DNA from: Bacillus badius NBRC 15713 | GTDB taxonomy: Bacteria > Bacillota > Bacilli > Bacillales > Domibacillaceae | Assembly: GCF_001591605.1 (NCBI RefSeq) | Contig: NZ_BCVF01000005.1 | Span: 1 to 64,000 of the forward strand | Reading direction: 5' to 3' | DNA length: 64,000 nt | Shown here: positions 16,193-25,091 of the stretch, piece by piece | Layout of the letters: each line of letters opens with the position of its first letter | Numbering within the stretch: the first letter of the stretch is position 1 | Program-made: the position numbers and the translations under genes | Notes under the pieces: model-generated | What the model was told of the DNA's origin: nothing | Databases searched by the model: none | Seen by the model: the letters and a program-made list of their open reading frames with translations, nothing else

Positions 16193-17353
16193 ATGAATAA
16201 AGCAGATATCATTATCGTCGGCGGCGGAGTTATGGGATCAAGTACAGCTTATTCCTTGCGCAAGATTGGTTTCGAAGGAGCAATTACAGTGTTTGAGAAA
16301 GACCCGATTTATGAGTTTTCCTCTACACCCCGCAGCGCAGGCGGGATTCGCCAACTATTTACCACGGCCATCAATATTCAATTAAGCCGGTTCAGCCTGC
16401 AAAAATATCAAACGTTTTCTGAAGATATGGCGATTGACGGCGAGCCGGCCAAAATTGACTTTCAACAAAGAGGCTATCTATTTTTAGCAAAAAAAGAAAT
16501 GGTCCCGGCGATCGAGCGCCAAAGAAAGCTGCAAAACGAGCTCGGCGTGCCTTCCCAATTTCTCTCTCCCGATGAACTTCAGGCTGTCATCCCCGAGCTG
16601 CAGCTGGAAGATCTCGCGGGCGGCCTTTATTGTGCAGAAGACGGTTATCTTGATGCTTATTCAGTTATGCAGGCGTATAAGAAAAATGCCCAAAAGCTGA
16701 ATGTCGATTATGTCTCTAAGGAAGTGGCCACCTTTTTGACGGAGAACGATCGCATAAGAGGAGTACGCTTAGTCGATGGAGAAGAATATATGGCCTCAAT
16801 CGTAGTTAACTGTGCCGGAGCGTGGGGAGCGATTCTCAGTGAAAAAATCGGGCTTTCTCTGCCGGTCGTGCCGTTAAAACGGCAAATTTTTCAATTCCAT
16901 CCGGCTGTCCCGCTGGAAAAACCTCTGCCTCTTACGATTGATCCAACCGGCGTGTACTTCCGCCACGAAGGCGACCGTGTAATTACAGGCTACGCAGAAG
17001 ATGTCAAGCCTGGAATTGACTTTTCCTGGAAGCGCTCTTACTTTGAAGAGCTCTGGCCGGTGCTGGCTCACCGTGTTCCAAACTTCGAAAGCGTGAAGCT
17101 GGAATCCGGCTGGGCGGGGCTGTACGACTTTAATACCGAGGATCAAAATGCGATCATCGGCGAACATCCGTCTATGAAAGGGTATTATGTTGCTCTTGGA
17201 TTCAGCGGACATGGCATGCAGCAAGCGCCTGGCGTCGGCCTCGGATTGGCTGAACTCATTTACAAAGGAACCTATGAAACACTCAATCTGTCTCCTTTGC
17301 GTGTCGAACGTTTTGCAGAAAATGACTTAGTGCTGGAGCAAGCAATTGTGTAA
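16193..17353 (+). CDS. FAD-dependent oxidoreductase (DAO/sarcosine-oxidase-like)
   Basis: A 386-aa DAO-fold flavoenzyme with the N-terminal dinucleotide motif I-I-V-G-G-G-V-M-G-S-S (about 6-16), S-A-G-G-I-R-Q-L-F around residue 47, and the C-terminal G-Y-Y-V-A-L-G-F-S-G-H-G-M-Q flavin-contact motif. Relatives oxidise D-amino acids, sarcosine, glycine or cyclic imino acids; the substrate here is unknown. ATG 16193 has a GGGAGG ribosome binding site. First gene of a three-gene operon with an ornithine-cyclodeaminase-family enzyme and an SSS symporter. Confidence 0.85.
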   Translation: MNKADIIIVGGGVMGSSTAYSLRKIGFEGAITVFEKDPIYEFSSTPRSAGGIRQLFTTAINIQLSRFSLQKYQTFSEDMAIDGEPAKIDFQQRGYLFLAKKEMVPAIERQRKLQNELGVPSQFLSPDELQAVIPELQLEDLAGGLYCAEDGYLDAYSVMQAYKKNAQKLNVDYVSKEVATFLTENDRIRGVRLVDGEEYMASIVVNCAGAWGAILSEKIGLSLPVVPLKRQIFQFHPAVPLEKPLPLTIDPTGVYFRHEGDRVITGYAEDVKPGIDFSWKRSYFEELWPVLAHRVPNFESVKLESGWAGLYDFNTEDQNAIIGEHPSMKGYYVALGFSGHGMQQAPGVGLGLAELIYKGTYETLNLSPLRVERFAENDLVLEQAIV

Positions 17354-17380
17354 TTGACTTTTATCAAAGGGGGAAGCGAC

Positions 17381-18352
17381 TTGCTAATATTAACTGAAGG
17401 CAGCATGCGAGCAGCTGCTGGCATGGCAGATATCATTGCAGCTGCAGAAACTGCCTATGAGCTTTACGATCGAGAGCAGTTTCATATGGACGCAAGAACA
17501 CAGATCGCTCATGAAGAAAACACACTTTTGCTTATGCCTTGCCAAGCCAGCGAGTTATTTGGAACAAAAATAGTCAGTGTGTTTCCTACTAATCATCAGC
17601 GGTCGCTGCCGGCTGTACAAGGGCTGATGGTGCTGATTGACGCCTGCACAGGGAAACCGAAAGCCTTATTGAACGGCACCTATTTAACCGCGCTCCGTAC
17701 CGGCGCTCTCGGGGGATTGGCTGCCCGGCATCTCGCACCGGCCGGCGCCAGCTCTGCAGGCTTGATCGGCACTGGCGCCCAAGGCTTCTACCAGCTCCTG
17801 GCCATCTGCCTGGAGCGTAATATTCAGAACGTTTATTTATACAACCGAACACCTGAAAAAGCGATTGCTTTTGCCGGCAACCTTCAATCGCACTTGCCTT
17901 CACACATCCGGATTCACATTGAACATCACTCCAATGAAGTAATCAGCCAGTCAGATATTCTTGTTACTGCAACAACGTCCAGCATGCCTGTTCTTCCGGA
18001 CGAACCTGATTTATACAACGGCAAGCTCATAATCGCCGTCGGGTCCTTTCAGCCGCAGATGCGCGAGCTGCCTGAACAGCTCTTTAAACAAGCAAATCAC
18101 CTTTTTATTGATACCCTTGATGCGATCGAAGAATCGGGCGATGTGGCCGACCCGCTCAAAAACGGCTGGTTAAGCCAGTCGCAGATCATTCCATTTTCCA
18201 GCTTAATCGCCGGCAAAATACGCCCGCAATTAAGCGAGAAGCATCCCATGATTTTCAAATCGGTCGGGATGGCTTTATTTGATGTCATGGCCGCCCGGGC
18301 TGTTTATGAAAAAGCTGTTCAGCACCAGATCGGACTGGAAATTGAATTATAA
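17381..18352 (+). CDS. Ornithine cyclodeaminase / mu-crystallin family protein
   Basis: A 323-aa NAD(P)-dependent enzyme. The Rossmann motif is G-L-I-G-T-G-A-Q-G (near residue 128), preceded by the family stretch T-G-A-L-G-G-L-A-A-R-H-L-A. Members include ornithine cyclodeaminase, alanine dehydrogenase and ketimine (pyrroline/piperideine-2-carboxylate) reductases. The start is TTG 17381, because AAAGGGGG sits 7-8 nt upstream; an in-frame TTG at 17354 lacks a ribosome binding site. Lying behind a DAO-type oxidase, a ketimine reductase or imino-acid cycling role is plausible but unproven. Confidence 0.82.
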   Translation: MLILTEGSMRAAAGMADIIAAAETAYELYDREQFHMDARTQIAHEENTLLLMPCQASELFGTKIVSVFPTNHQRSLPAVQGLMVLIDACTGKPKALLNGTYLTALRTGALGGLAARHLAPAGASSAGLIGTGAQGFYQLLAICLERNIQNVYLYNRTPEKAIAFAGNLQSHLPSHIRIHIEHHSNEVISQSDILVTATTSSMPVLPDEPDLYNGKLIIAVGSFQPQMRELPEQLFKQANHLFIDTLDAIEESGDVADPLKNGWLSQSQIIPFSSLIAGKIRPQLSEKHPMIFKSVGMALFDVMAARAVYEKAVQHQIGLEIEL

Positions 18353-18387
18353 AAGTTAAGCCTAAAACCTTGGAGAGGATGATAAAT

Positions 18388-19872
18388 ATGCATACAATCA
18401 TCATGGTTGAGTTCATTCTTTATTGCTTGCTGATGCTTGGAGCCGGCTACTTATTCAGCCGAAAAGAAATGGATCATGCTTCCTTCCTGCTCGGCGGCAA
18501 AAAATTGCCGGGCTGGGCGCTCGCTTTTTCAGAAAGAGCCACCGGCGAATCCGCCTGGCTCCTCCTTGGCTATACAGGATTTGTTTTCGCTACAGGTCTG
18601 TCCGGCATATGGGTAGCTGTCGGCATTTCATTAGGAATTGTTTTTTCCTGGCTGTTTTTAGCAAAGCGCTTTATGAAGGAAGCGGAAGAATATCAAATTA
18701 TGACCCTTCCCGGCTACCTGGCGAAGCGATTCGGCAGCCACGGAAAAATTATTCTTTGGATGTCTGCCATTTTAATTATTAGTTTTATGATGTTTTATTT
18801 CGGCGCGCAAATTGCCGGTGCCGGCAAAACATTATTCACTGTGTTTCATATCCATCCCACTGCAGGGGCGTTGCTTAGTCTAGCCATCGTTATTCTCCTC
18901 TCCTACCTTGGCGGGTTCACGGCTGTTGTCTGGACCGATATGATTCAAAGCCTAATGATGCTTGTCACGCTTGTTGTCTTGCCCATCATCGCTCTTTTTC
19001 ATATTCAGGAAGCCGGCCTCTCCATCAGCGCAGCCCTTGCCGCCTCTGGCCCGGCTATGGATTCGTGGACAGGCGGGGCGGCAGGATTTGCTCTCGGCCT
19101 TCTTCTCTTTAACAATTTCGCCTGGTTTTTCGGATTTCTCGGCGGCCAGCCGCAGCTGAGCGCCCGCTTTATGGCATTAAAAAATGAGAAAGAAGCAAAA
19201 ACAGCTACCCGGGTCGCCATTATTTGGACCATTCTCGCTTACGGCGGAGCCTTCATGATCGGCTTAACCGCCCTTACTTTATATCAAGGGCAAAATTTCG
19301 CCGATGTAGAAACGATCCTTCCTTTCATGGTTTTAGACTTATTGCCGCCTTGGATCGCCGGAATTTTGCTTTCAGGAATTTTGGCCGCGATTATTTCTAC
19401 CGCCGACTCGCAGCTTCTCGTCATTACAAGCTCAGTCAGCGAAGATATTGTCAACCATGCGCTCGGCAAAAACTTGACTGAAAAACAACTAGTGACTATT
19501 TCCCGGCTCACCATTATCGGTGCGGGGCTGCTTGGACTGCTGATCGCCTTAACCTCTCAGTCTCTCGTATATCTTGTTGTAAGCTGGGCCTGGGCCGGTG
19601 TAGGCTGTACCCTTTCACCCGCTATTATTCTCACGTTCTTCTGGAAGCGCTACTCTGGCGCTGGCGTCATCGCCACGATTCTGGCCGGATTCATCAGCAC
19701 CATCGTCTGGATTTCCACGCCGCTTGAAGAGATTATTTCTTCCCGCTTTACCACATTCTTGATCGCTGCTTTCTTCGGCATTGTATTCAGCCTGCTCTTC
19801 CCATCCAAAGAAAGCGCCCGCGATATAAAAGAATCTCCTGAAGCAGACATATCGCCAAAAGTGATAGGATAA
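18388..19872 (+). CDS. Sodium:solute symporter (SSS family, PutP-like)
   Basis: A 494-aa integral membrane symporter with about 13 predicted helices. It has S-E-R-A-T-G-E-S-A-W-L-L-L-G in the second helix, aligned with the S-x-x-x-S-D-x-S-G-W region of PutP, plus the S-T-A-D-S-Q-L-L-V-I-T-S-S sodium-site motif. It is closest in outline to proline symporters (PutP/OpuE), which suits import of an amino or imino acid for the oxidase and cyclodeaminase encoded upstream. The start is ATG 18388 with GGAGAGG upstream. Last gene of the operon, followed by a bidirectional terminator. Confidence 0.85.
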   Translation: MHTIIMVEFILYCLLMLGAGYLFSRKEMDHASFLLGGKKLPGWALAFSERATGESAWLLLGYTGFVFATGLSGIWVAVGISLGIVFSWLFLAKRFMKEAEEYQIMTLPGYLAKRFGSHGKIILWMSAILIISFMMFYFGAQIAGAGKTLFTVFHIHPTAGALLSLAIVILLSYLGGFTAVVWTDMIQSLMMLVTLVVLPIIALFHIQEAGLSISAALAASGPAMDSWTGGAAGFALGLLLFNNFAWFFGFLGGQPQLSARFMALKNEKEAKTATRVAIIWTILAYGGAFMIGLTALTLYQGQNFADVETILPFMVLDLLPPWIAGILLSGILAAIISTADSQLLVITSSVSEDIVNHALGKNLTEKQLVTISRLTIIGAGLLGLLIALTSQSLVYLVVSWAWAGVGCTLSPAIILTFFWKRYSGAGVIATILAGFISTIVWISTPLEEIISSRFTTFLIAAFFGIVFSLLFPSKESARDIKESPEADISPKVIG

Positions 19873-19889
19873 TTGGTCCATCCATACTG

Positions 19890-19923
19890 AAAAGCACTGT
19901 TCGTCTGCCCGAACAGTGCTTTT
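19890..19923. terminator. Bidirectional terminator
   Basis: AAAAGCACTGTTCG / CGAACAGTGCTTTT stem between the convergent symporter and lipid kinase genes. Confidence 0.92.
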
Positions 19924-19928
19924 GGCAA

Positions 19929-20810
19929 TCAAGGAACCCATACTTCAATGTGTCGCGGCAATACTTCAAGCGTAAGCGGGAGGCCGCTTCCGATATCGCC
20001 GTCAACGTTCGCTTTTAAAAGAGCCTCTGAAGCAACCTTCACCCGGCTTGTACGAAAATACACGACATCCGGGTCTTCATTCAATTCCCCCTTCAACAAG
20101 TTGGCCGTCATCCGCACAAGCTTTGGCAAGGATGCTTTACGAATGATAAAGCAATGAAGCTTGCCATCATGAACTTCCGCATCAGGTGCCACACTTTCAA
20201 ACCCGCCGACAGAATTGGTCAAAGCAGCTAGAAAAAGCAGCGCCTCTCCCTTCCATTCTTCCTCATCCGCCGTCACTGAGATGGTCACTGGCTGCTTATT
20301 CACCAGCCCTTTGCCCCCTTCCAGAAAGTAAGCAAACGAACCGAGCGCCGTTTTTTTCTCAGGAGATACCACCGCTGCAGATTCGGCTATATCACCCAGT
20401 GCGACAATATTTAAAAAATAGCGTTCATTGACCTTTCCGACATCTGCCTTTTGCAGCCTGGCCCGGCCGATGACAGCCATCGCCTCCGCCGGTTCAAGAG
20501 GCACCTGCAATGCCCTGGCAAAGTCATTCACTGTGCCGAGCGGAATAACTCCAAGCGTCGGCCTGTGTTCTTTTTCCGCCAGGCCATTGACTACTTCATT
20601 TAACGTCCCATCTCCACCGATTGAAACAACCATGTCAAGACGAGCCGCAGCTGCCTCCGCCGACCATGCAGCAGCATCTCCAGTCTGGCTTGTTAACCGG
20701 ATATCGGTTGTATAGCCTATGTTCGCCAGCTGGTGCTGGATTTTTTCCACATACCCCTGCGCCTCTTCTTTTCCTGAAGAAGGATTAGCGATAATCATAG
20801 CTTTTTTCAT
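19929..20810 (-). CDS. Diacylglycerol/lipid kinase family protein (YegS/BmrU type)
   Basis: A 293-aa lipid kinase of the DAGK catalytic family. It has N-P-S-S-G-K near residue 9, the nucleotide motif S-I-G-G-D-G-T-L-N-E-V (63-73) and G-V-I-P-L-G-T-V-N-D-F-A-R. The C-terminal domain ends with N-V-D-G-D-I-G. It phosphorylates diacylglycerol or a related lipid at the membrane. Its ATG overlaps the stop of the preceding 91-aa gene by 4 nt (ATGA), so the two are translationally coupled. Confidence 0.88.
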   Translation of the reverse strand: MKKAMIIANPSSGKEEAQGYVEKIQHQLANIGYTTDIRLTSQTGDAAAWSAEAAAARLDMVVSIGGDGTLNEVVNGLAEKEHRPTLGVIPLGTVNDFARALQVPLEPAEAMAVIGRARLQKADVGKVNERYFLNIVALGDIAESAAVVSPEKKTALGSFAYFLEGGKGLVNKQPVTISVTADEEEWKGEALLFLAALTNSVGGFESVAPDAEVHDGKLHCFIIRKASLPKLVRMTANLLKGELNEDPDVVYFRTSRVKVASEALLKANVDGDIGSGLPLTLEVLPRHIEVWVP

Positions 20811-21082
20811 TCGGCTTTCCCTCCATTTGCTCTGCCTTGGCTGTTCTCTGTTTGCGACTTACGCTGCTGGTAAAAAGAGCCGGTTCCCAGCTCTTCATTC
20901 AGAAGCAGTTCCATTTGCTCCAGATCTGCCCTTGTCACAACAGGATCTTTCTCTGACCAGTTCACGATATAAATAAAATAAAAATGGTTAATCGTTCGAA
21001 AAATCACATTTGAATGGGGAAACTTATCAAATACCGCCTTGATATTGTAGCGGCGGGAATATGCCCATCTCTCAAGCCTCAT
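20807..21082 (-). CDS. Hypothetical protein, 91 aa, coupled to the lipid kinase
   Basis: A small protein with an aromatic N-terminal half (MRLERWAYSRRYNIK, then H-F-Y-F-I-Y-I-V-N-W) and a charged C-terminal tail. No known domain is recognised. Its stop overlaps the kinase start (ATGA), which supports expression and a functional link. It has no membrane segment or signal. Confidence 0.65.
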   Translation of the reverse strand: MRLERWAYSRRYNIKAVFDKFPHSNVIFRTINHFYFIYIVNWSEKDPVVTRADLEQMELLLNEELGTGSFYQQRKSQTENSQGRANGGKAE

Positions 21083-21313
21083 AAATTAGCCACCTATTAT
21101 TAGAATAATATCTTTTATATACCCTCTTCTCTACTTTTTCAACTGCGGACAACGATAAATTCCTTGTCGCTTTTCTCGACAAAACTACTGATCAATCAAC
21201 AAAACTAGTGAAAGGACTTTAGCCTTTTGCATGGAAAGTAGTAGTAACAGTCTATTATCCCGGAAACAGCCGCTTGAGGAAATGAGACATCATTATTTAA
21301 CGGAGGGATGAAC

Positions 21314-21859
21314 ATGGAACAGGCTTATTTTAGTTCAGAAGTAGCCAAAAGCCTTGGAGTGGGGGCAAGCACGCTGCGAAAATACTCATCAGCACTGGAA
21401 GCGGCCGGCTACCGCTTTGACAGGGGAATCAACAACTCACGTGTTTTTTACCAAAAAGACATTATTACTGTCCAGCGTCTCTTAAAGCTGATCCAAGAGC
21501 AAAACTTGCCGCTTGAAGCAGCCATCGAACTAGCGATGAAAACGGAGCCGGATACACACATAGAGCAGAAACAAGCGGAACAGCCGAAAGCCGAAAGCAA
21601 TGAATTATCTGAACGGATTGCCCGCCTGGAGGAGCAGCAGGAAACTCTCATTCAAGTGAACAAGGAGCTTGTTAAAGAGCTTGCTCAATACCAAAGGTGG
21701 ATGAAGGAGAAATTAGAGCATCAGGAGATAGAGATTCGTGACCGCCTGCTGTTAAACAGCCTTCAGCCTCCCCCGATTAAAAGAGAGCCTCCTAAATACC
21801 GGCTCCCTTCCTTGTTTTCTATTTTTAGAGGGAAAAAAAATGAAGCCACTTTTAATTAA
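21314..21859 (+). CDS. MerR-like HTH protein with coiled coil (RacA-like outline)
   Basis: A 181-aa protein with an N-terminal MerR-type winged helix (about 3-70, V-A-K-S-L-G-V-G-A-S-T-L-R-K-Y-S), an acidic linker, a coiled coil (about 95-145) and a basic, proline-rich C-terminus ending in L-F-S-I-F-R-G-K-K. The HTH-plus-coiled-coil arrangement resembles DUF3967 proteins and RacA-type DNA-binding proteins, but the identity is not established. ATG 21314 was chosen because GGAGGG touches the ATG at 21308. The terminator starts inside the last codons. Confidence 0.65.
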   Translation: MEQAYFSSEVAKSLGVGASTLRKYSSALEAAGYRFDRGINNSRVFYQKDIITVQRLLKLIQEQNLPLEAAIELAMKTEPDTHIEQKQAEQPKAESNELSERIARLEEQQETLIQVNKELVKELAQYQRWMKEKLEHQEIEIRDRLLLNSLQPPPIKREPPKYRLPSLFSIFRGKKNEATFN

Positions 21860-21876
21860 GCGGCTTCATTTTTTTC
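21839..21876 (+). terminator. Terminator overlapping the stop codon
   Basis: AATGAAGCC / GGCTTCATT stem followed by TTTTTT; the loop contains the TAA stop. Confidence 0.85.
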
Positions 21877-21944
21877 TTTGCAGGACTTTTTAGGTTTGTG
21901 TAGAATTAGGTCAAACATCACGTTTAAAAGGGAGCCTTTACATA

Positions 21945-22739
21945 ATGAAAAAAGCAGTTTTCTTTGATTTAGACGATACACTGTTAAATGACCGCAAAAG
22001 CATTCAAACCGCCTTCGATGTGACCTGCGGGGACTTAGAACAAAAATACGGAATTGGCCAAGCAGAAATTGAAGCCTCTGTCAGAGAAGCAGCACGGGAA
22101 CAATATCAGCAGTATTCTTTTTATCCGGTGACTCTTCATCTCGGCATTAACCCTTTTGAAGGGCTGTGGGGAGATTTTGGCGATGTGCATCATTGGCAGC
22201 TGCGCCAGATGGGCAAGGACATCAGCGATTATCAATTAAAAACATGGGAAAAAGGATTAGCGGCTGTTGGAATCCAAGGAGCAGCTGACTGGGCAAAAGA
22301 ACGGTTCCGGGAAGTTCGCCGCCGTTCTCCTTTCCTGTACGAGGACACGATCGCTGTGCTGGATCAGCTCAAAGAAAATGGCTGCCGGCTGTTGCTCTTA
22401 ACTAATGGGGCACCTTCTCTTCAGCTAGAAAAACTAACGATGACACCAGAGCTCGTACCTTACTTCGAACATATCGTCATCTCAGGGAACTTTGGATTTG
22501 GAAAGCCGGACCCTTCCATTTTTGCTCATGCGCTCAAGCTAATGGACGTACGCGCAGAGGAAGCGATAATGATCGGTGACAACTTAGGAACCGACATCCT
22601 CGGAGCTACCCGTCTTGGCATGGAATCTATCCTGATCGATCACGGTGATGGCCGAAAAGTAGATGGAGCCACACCTACCTACGTTGTTCGCACACTAAGC
22701 GAGGTTGCTGACACTCTCCAAAAATTAACAAGCGTCTAA
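21945..22739 (+). CDS. HAD-superfamily hydrolase (YsaA-like, subfamily IA)
   Basis: A 264-aa phosphatase of the haloacid dehalogenase superfamily. Motif I F-D-L-D-D-T-L (7-13), motif II L-L-T-N-G, motif III Lys in F-G-K-P-D-P and motif IV M-I-G-D-N-L-G-T-D are all intact. It has a helical cap typical of subfamily IA (phosphoglycolate-phosphatase-like). The substrate cannot be assigned. ATG with GGGAG upstream; monocistronic. Confidence 0.85.
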   Translation: MKKAVFFDLDDTLLNDRKSIQTAFDVTCGDLEQKYGIGQAEIEASVREAAREQYQQYSFYPVTLHLGINPFEGLWGDFGDVHHWQLRQMGKDISDYQLKTWEKGLAAVGIQGAADWAKERFREVRRRSPFLYEDTIAVLDQLKENGCRLLLLTNGAPSLQLEKLTMTPELVPYFEHIVISGNFGFGKPDPSIFAHALKLMDVRAEEAIMIGDNLGTDILGATRLGMESILIDHGDGRKVDGATPTYVVRTLSEVADTLQKLTSV

Positions 22740-22826
22740 CAGGTTTTCTTTCTTCCTAAAAAGGGAATAGACCAGCAGATCCCTCTTTATATATAGATAA
22801 GGGAAGAAGGAAAAGGAGAGAGAAAG

Positions 22827-23282
22827 ATGACCAGCCATTTAACGAAAAATGAGCAGGAACACCAATTGCCTCAAGCTTCTAAATTAGAGATTAAAGTATT
22901 TGATGAACAGGGCTGCTTTCCATTTAAGGGAAAAGACCTGTCATCGAAACATGTATATGAAATTCACGATGAAACACTGCGGACCCCGCTTGAAAAAGCA
23001 GAGGTATTCGAGCAGCTGTTGGACGTGCCCAGCAAATGTGAACTATGGATTGTGCCAGTGACGACAGAAACCTCCGCGCTTACCCAATCCTTGAAAGAAG
23101 AAAAAACAAGCGCTTTGTTTCATTTGCTCTCCTCCATTAAAGATAAAATGCAATTCGATCAAACGTTTATTATCGTGGAGGACGATGCGGCCGCCGCTAT
23201 ATGCAGCCAATTAAAAGAGCTCGGCTACACATTTACGGAGAAAACGGAAAAAGAACTGGAACAAGTCCAAGTAGAATTTTAA
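22827..23282 (+). CDS. Hypothetical protein, 151 aa
   Basis: A soluble acidic protein (MTSHLTKNEQEHQLPQASKL...) of no recognised family. It has a good AAAGGAGAGAGA ribosome binding site and a strong terminator directly after the stop, and its codon use matches its neighbours. No membrane segment or motif is visible. Confidence 0.65.
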   Translation: MTSHLTKNEQEHQLPQASKLEIKVFDEQGCFPFKGKDLSSKHVYEIHDETLRTPLEKAEVFEQLLDVPSKCELWIVPVTTETSALTQSLKEEKTSALFHLLSSIKDKMQFDQTFIIVEDDAAAAICSQLKELGYTFTEKTEKELEQVQVEF

Positions 23283-23284
23283 CG

Positions 23285-23315
23285 AACGTGCCAAGCTGTT
23301 GCTTGGCACGTTTTT
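23285..23315. terminator. Terminator between convergent genes
   Basis: AACGTGCCAAGC-TGTT-GCTTGGCACGTT plus T-run. Its TTGGCACG arm resembles a sigma-54 -24 box by chance only; no -12 GC is present. Confidence 0.88.
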
Positions 23316-24075
23316 ACTTGTCTTTTCCATGCATCACGTATGCTAAGGAAGGCGAAAAAGCGAAGGGCCATTCTCGATGAAAGGAATGCAGCATCTGTGA
23401 ATGCTGAGGCTTCATTCCCACTACTTCAATTTTTGCTCCGTTCATATATTGAAGCATCGTAAAAAGCGCAAGCAGCTTGTCTACCCCTTTCTCTTCTATT
23501 TGCCCGACAGCCGTGAAATCCACAGCAATATGAGTGTACTCTCCCTCATAAGCCGTATGAAGCGCCTGTTTCGTGATCGACTCCATTTTTTCCCTTGTTA
23601 TGTCTCCGAAAAGCGGGATGAACGCCAAAGTCGGAGACAGAGCAATAAAGGGGCCGGAAAGCTCTCTTAAACGAATGAGGGCTCTCTCCAGCTCCTCCTT
23701 TTTTGCCAGCAGTTCAAAATTAGTAGAAGATAAACGGTTCTGCAAGGAGAGTAACCGCTCCTCCAAATGTTCATTCTGCTGATCTTTGGGAAGCAGCGCA
23801 ATATGGCCGTTCGCTTGTCCATCCCACGATAAATGAATATCAAACAACTGGGCTGGAGCCGTTTTTGTCCGTAAATTCACTTCAAACTGGCACGGTTCCT
23901 CTTGATAAACAATGAATTTGACTAGCTTTTCTTTGCTTGCGACATCTGCCAGCGCAACAATATTGTCTGCAGGAAGATCAAACATACGGGAAGCCGCCCC
24001 CGAGCATGTTAAAATATTTCCTTCTTTGTCAATCTGAATATAAGGAATAGGAAGCGGCTGATTATAAAGAGACAT
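23314..24075 (-). CDS. PAS-STAS domain protein (RsbR-like stressosome-type)
   Basis: A 253-aa protein with an N-terminal PAS-like fold (about 8-95), a coiled-coil linker (about 100-140) and a C-terminal STAS domain (about 145-245, F-I-P-L-F-G-D-I-T and I-A-V-D-F-T-A-V-G). The layout recalls RsbR/RsbT-co-antagonist proteins. In the STAS part the usual second phospho-site region (D-T of RsbR) reads E-E-K-G-V-D, so canonical phosphorylation may be altered. ATG 24075 has GAAGGTGA upstream and overlaps the end of the B12-binding gene. Last gene of a four-gene operon, probably the signal output of the cobalamin sensor. Confidence 0.75.
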   Translation of the reverse strand: MSLYNQPLPIPYIQIDKEGNILTCSGAASRMFDLPADNIVALADVASKEKLVKFIVYQEEPCQFEVNLRTKTAPAQLFDIHLSWDGQANGHIALLPKDQQNEHLEERLLSLQNRLSSTNFELLAKKEELERALIRLRELSGPFIALSPTLAFIPLFGDITREKMESITKQALHTAYEGEYTHIAVDFTAVGQIEEKGVDKLLALFTMLQYMNGAKIEVVGMKPQHSQMLHSFHREWPFAFSPSLAYVMHGKDK

Positions 24076-24712
24076 TGGGTTCACCTTCTACTTTCTGAGT
24101 ATGCAACCATAAATGAGCAGCGTGCAAATCTTGAAAAATCACTGTTTTCTCCGAGCAATATGACTGCAAATCATACATTCCCGCCAGCCTTCCTCCAAGA
24201 ATAATCGACGGCTGGGAGGAAAGCCCGGACAACCGCTGAATATAGTCTTGCAAAAGCGGAAGATGATAAACAATCGCTACGGACAAGCCAATGACATCGG
24301 GCTGCCACCTTTCGGCCGCTTTCCATGCTGATTCCAGCGGCAAATCTGAACCAAAAAGCCGGACACTCCAGCCCGCTTCCACAAATAAGCTGCTAACCAT
24401 CTTTAGTCCAAGATAATGGCGCTCTCCTTCCGGACACAAAAACATCGCTTTTTTATTTGTTGAAGAGTGTTCTTTTTGCCAGGGAAACAAGCTGGATAAA
24501 ACAAAATCGCAAGTACCAGTAGCCAGGTGCTCATCTGCTACAGTGATCTTATTGCTTTCCCATAATTCGCCGACATATTGCATCGCTGGGGTGAGAAGCT
24601 GATCAAATACCTCCAGTGTCGTCAACTCCTGTTTGCCTTTCAAAAAATCGATGGAGGCTAGTGCATCCCCTTCCAGTAAATAACCGGCTAACTCGTGCAC
24701 TTCCTTGTTCAT
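24062..24712 (-). CDS. Cobalamin-binding photosensory-type protein (CarH-like sensor without HTH)
   Basis: A 216-aa protein consisting only of a helical B12-binding-2 domain (about 1-80) and a Rossmann B12-binding domain (about 88-205). It has the W-x9-E-H signature of CarH-type adenosylcobalamin photoreceptors (W51, E61-H62) and the lower-ligand motif E-x-H-x-x-G (E97, H99, G102) in P-E-G-E-R-H-Y-L-G. CarH proteins carry a MerR DNA-binding domain; this one has none, so the light/B12 signal should be passed by protein contact. The start is ATG 24712 behind GAGGTG. It sits between a helical 115-aa protein and a PAS-STAS protein. Confidence 0.8.
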   Translation of the reverse strand: MNKEVHELAGYLLEGDALASIDFLKGKQELTTLEVFDQLLTPAMQYVGELWESNKITVADEHLATGTCDFVLSSLFPWQKEHSSTNKKAMFLCPEGERHYLGLKMVSSLFVEAGWSVRLFGSDLPLESAWKAAERWQPDVIGLSVAIVYHLPLLQDYIQRLSGLSSQPSIILGGRLAGMYDLQSYCSEKTVIFQDLHAAHLWLHTQKVEGEPNVSL

Positions 24713-24743
24713 CTTCTTCACCTCATTTGCCTGTTTAATAGCT

Positions 24744-25091
24744 TCACTGCTGCAAGGCTAATATGGCTTCCTGTAAATAAGACCACCCTTTCTCATTTTC
24801 CTGTTCGCCGCTTTCCATTAACAGCTGCTGAATAATGACAAAGTTATCAATCAAATGCCTCGTACTCATGCCATGCTTCGTTAAAATGCCGTTGAGCCAG
24901 AGCGCATAATCAATAAAAAACTGCTGGTTATTCAAAAGCAAAGCCGTTTCCAGCTGCTTCATATGATGATGATTATCTTCCAGGCATTTAGCTTTTCCTT
25001 CTTCTCCGAAGCGGACCAGCAGAGCAGGCTCACGCTTATATATTTCATCCGTTGCTTTCTCTGCTAAGGCTGTCTTCCAGCTTTGCTTCAT
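24744..25091 (-). CDS. Helical hypothetical protein of the B12-sensor operon, 115 aa
   Basis: An all-helical soluble protein (MKQSWKTALAEKATDEIY...). It has a His cluster (D-N-H-H-H-M) and a Trp/His-containing segment (Y-A-L-W-L-N-G-I-L-T-K-H-G-M) that recalls helical bundles of sensor N-termini, but I cannot name the family. Its ATG overlaps the stop of the upstream monooxygenase-like gene (ATGA), and the B12-binding gene starts 31 nt downstream. A structural or adaptor part in the sensor complex is inference only. Confidence 0.65.
   Translation of the reverse strand: MKQSWKTALAEKATDEIYKREPALLVRFGEEGKAKCLEDNHHHMKQLETALLLNNQQFFIDYALWLNGILTKHGMSTRHLIDNFVIIQQLLMESGEQENEKGWSYLQEAILALQQ

Noticed and set aside
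23296-23312. TTGGCACG as a sigma-54 -24 element
   Set aside because: It is one arm of a terminator stem and no -12 GC follows at the required distance.
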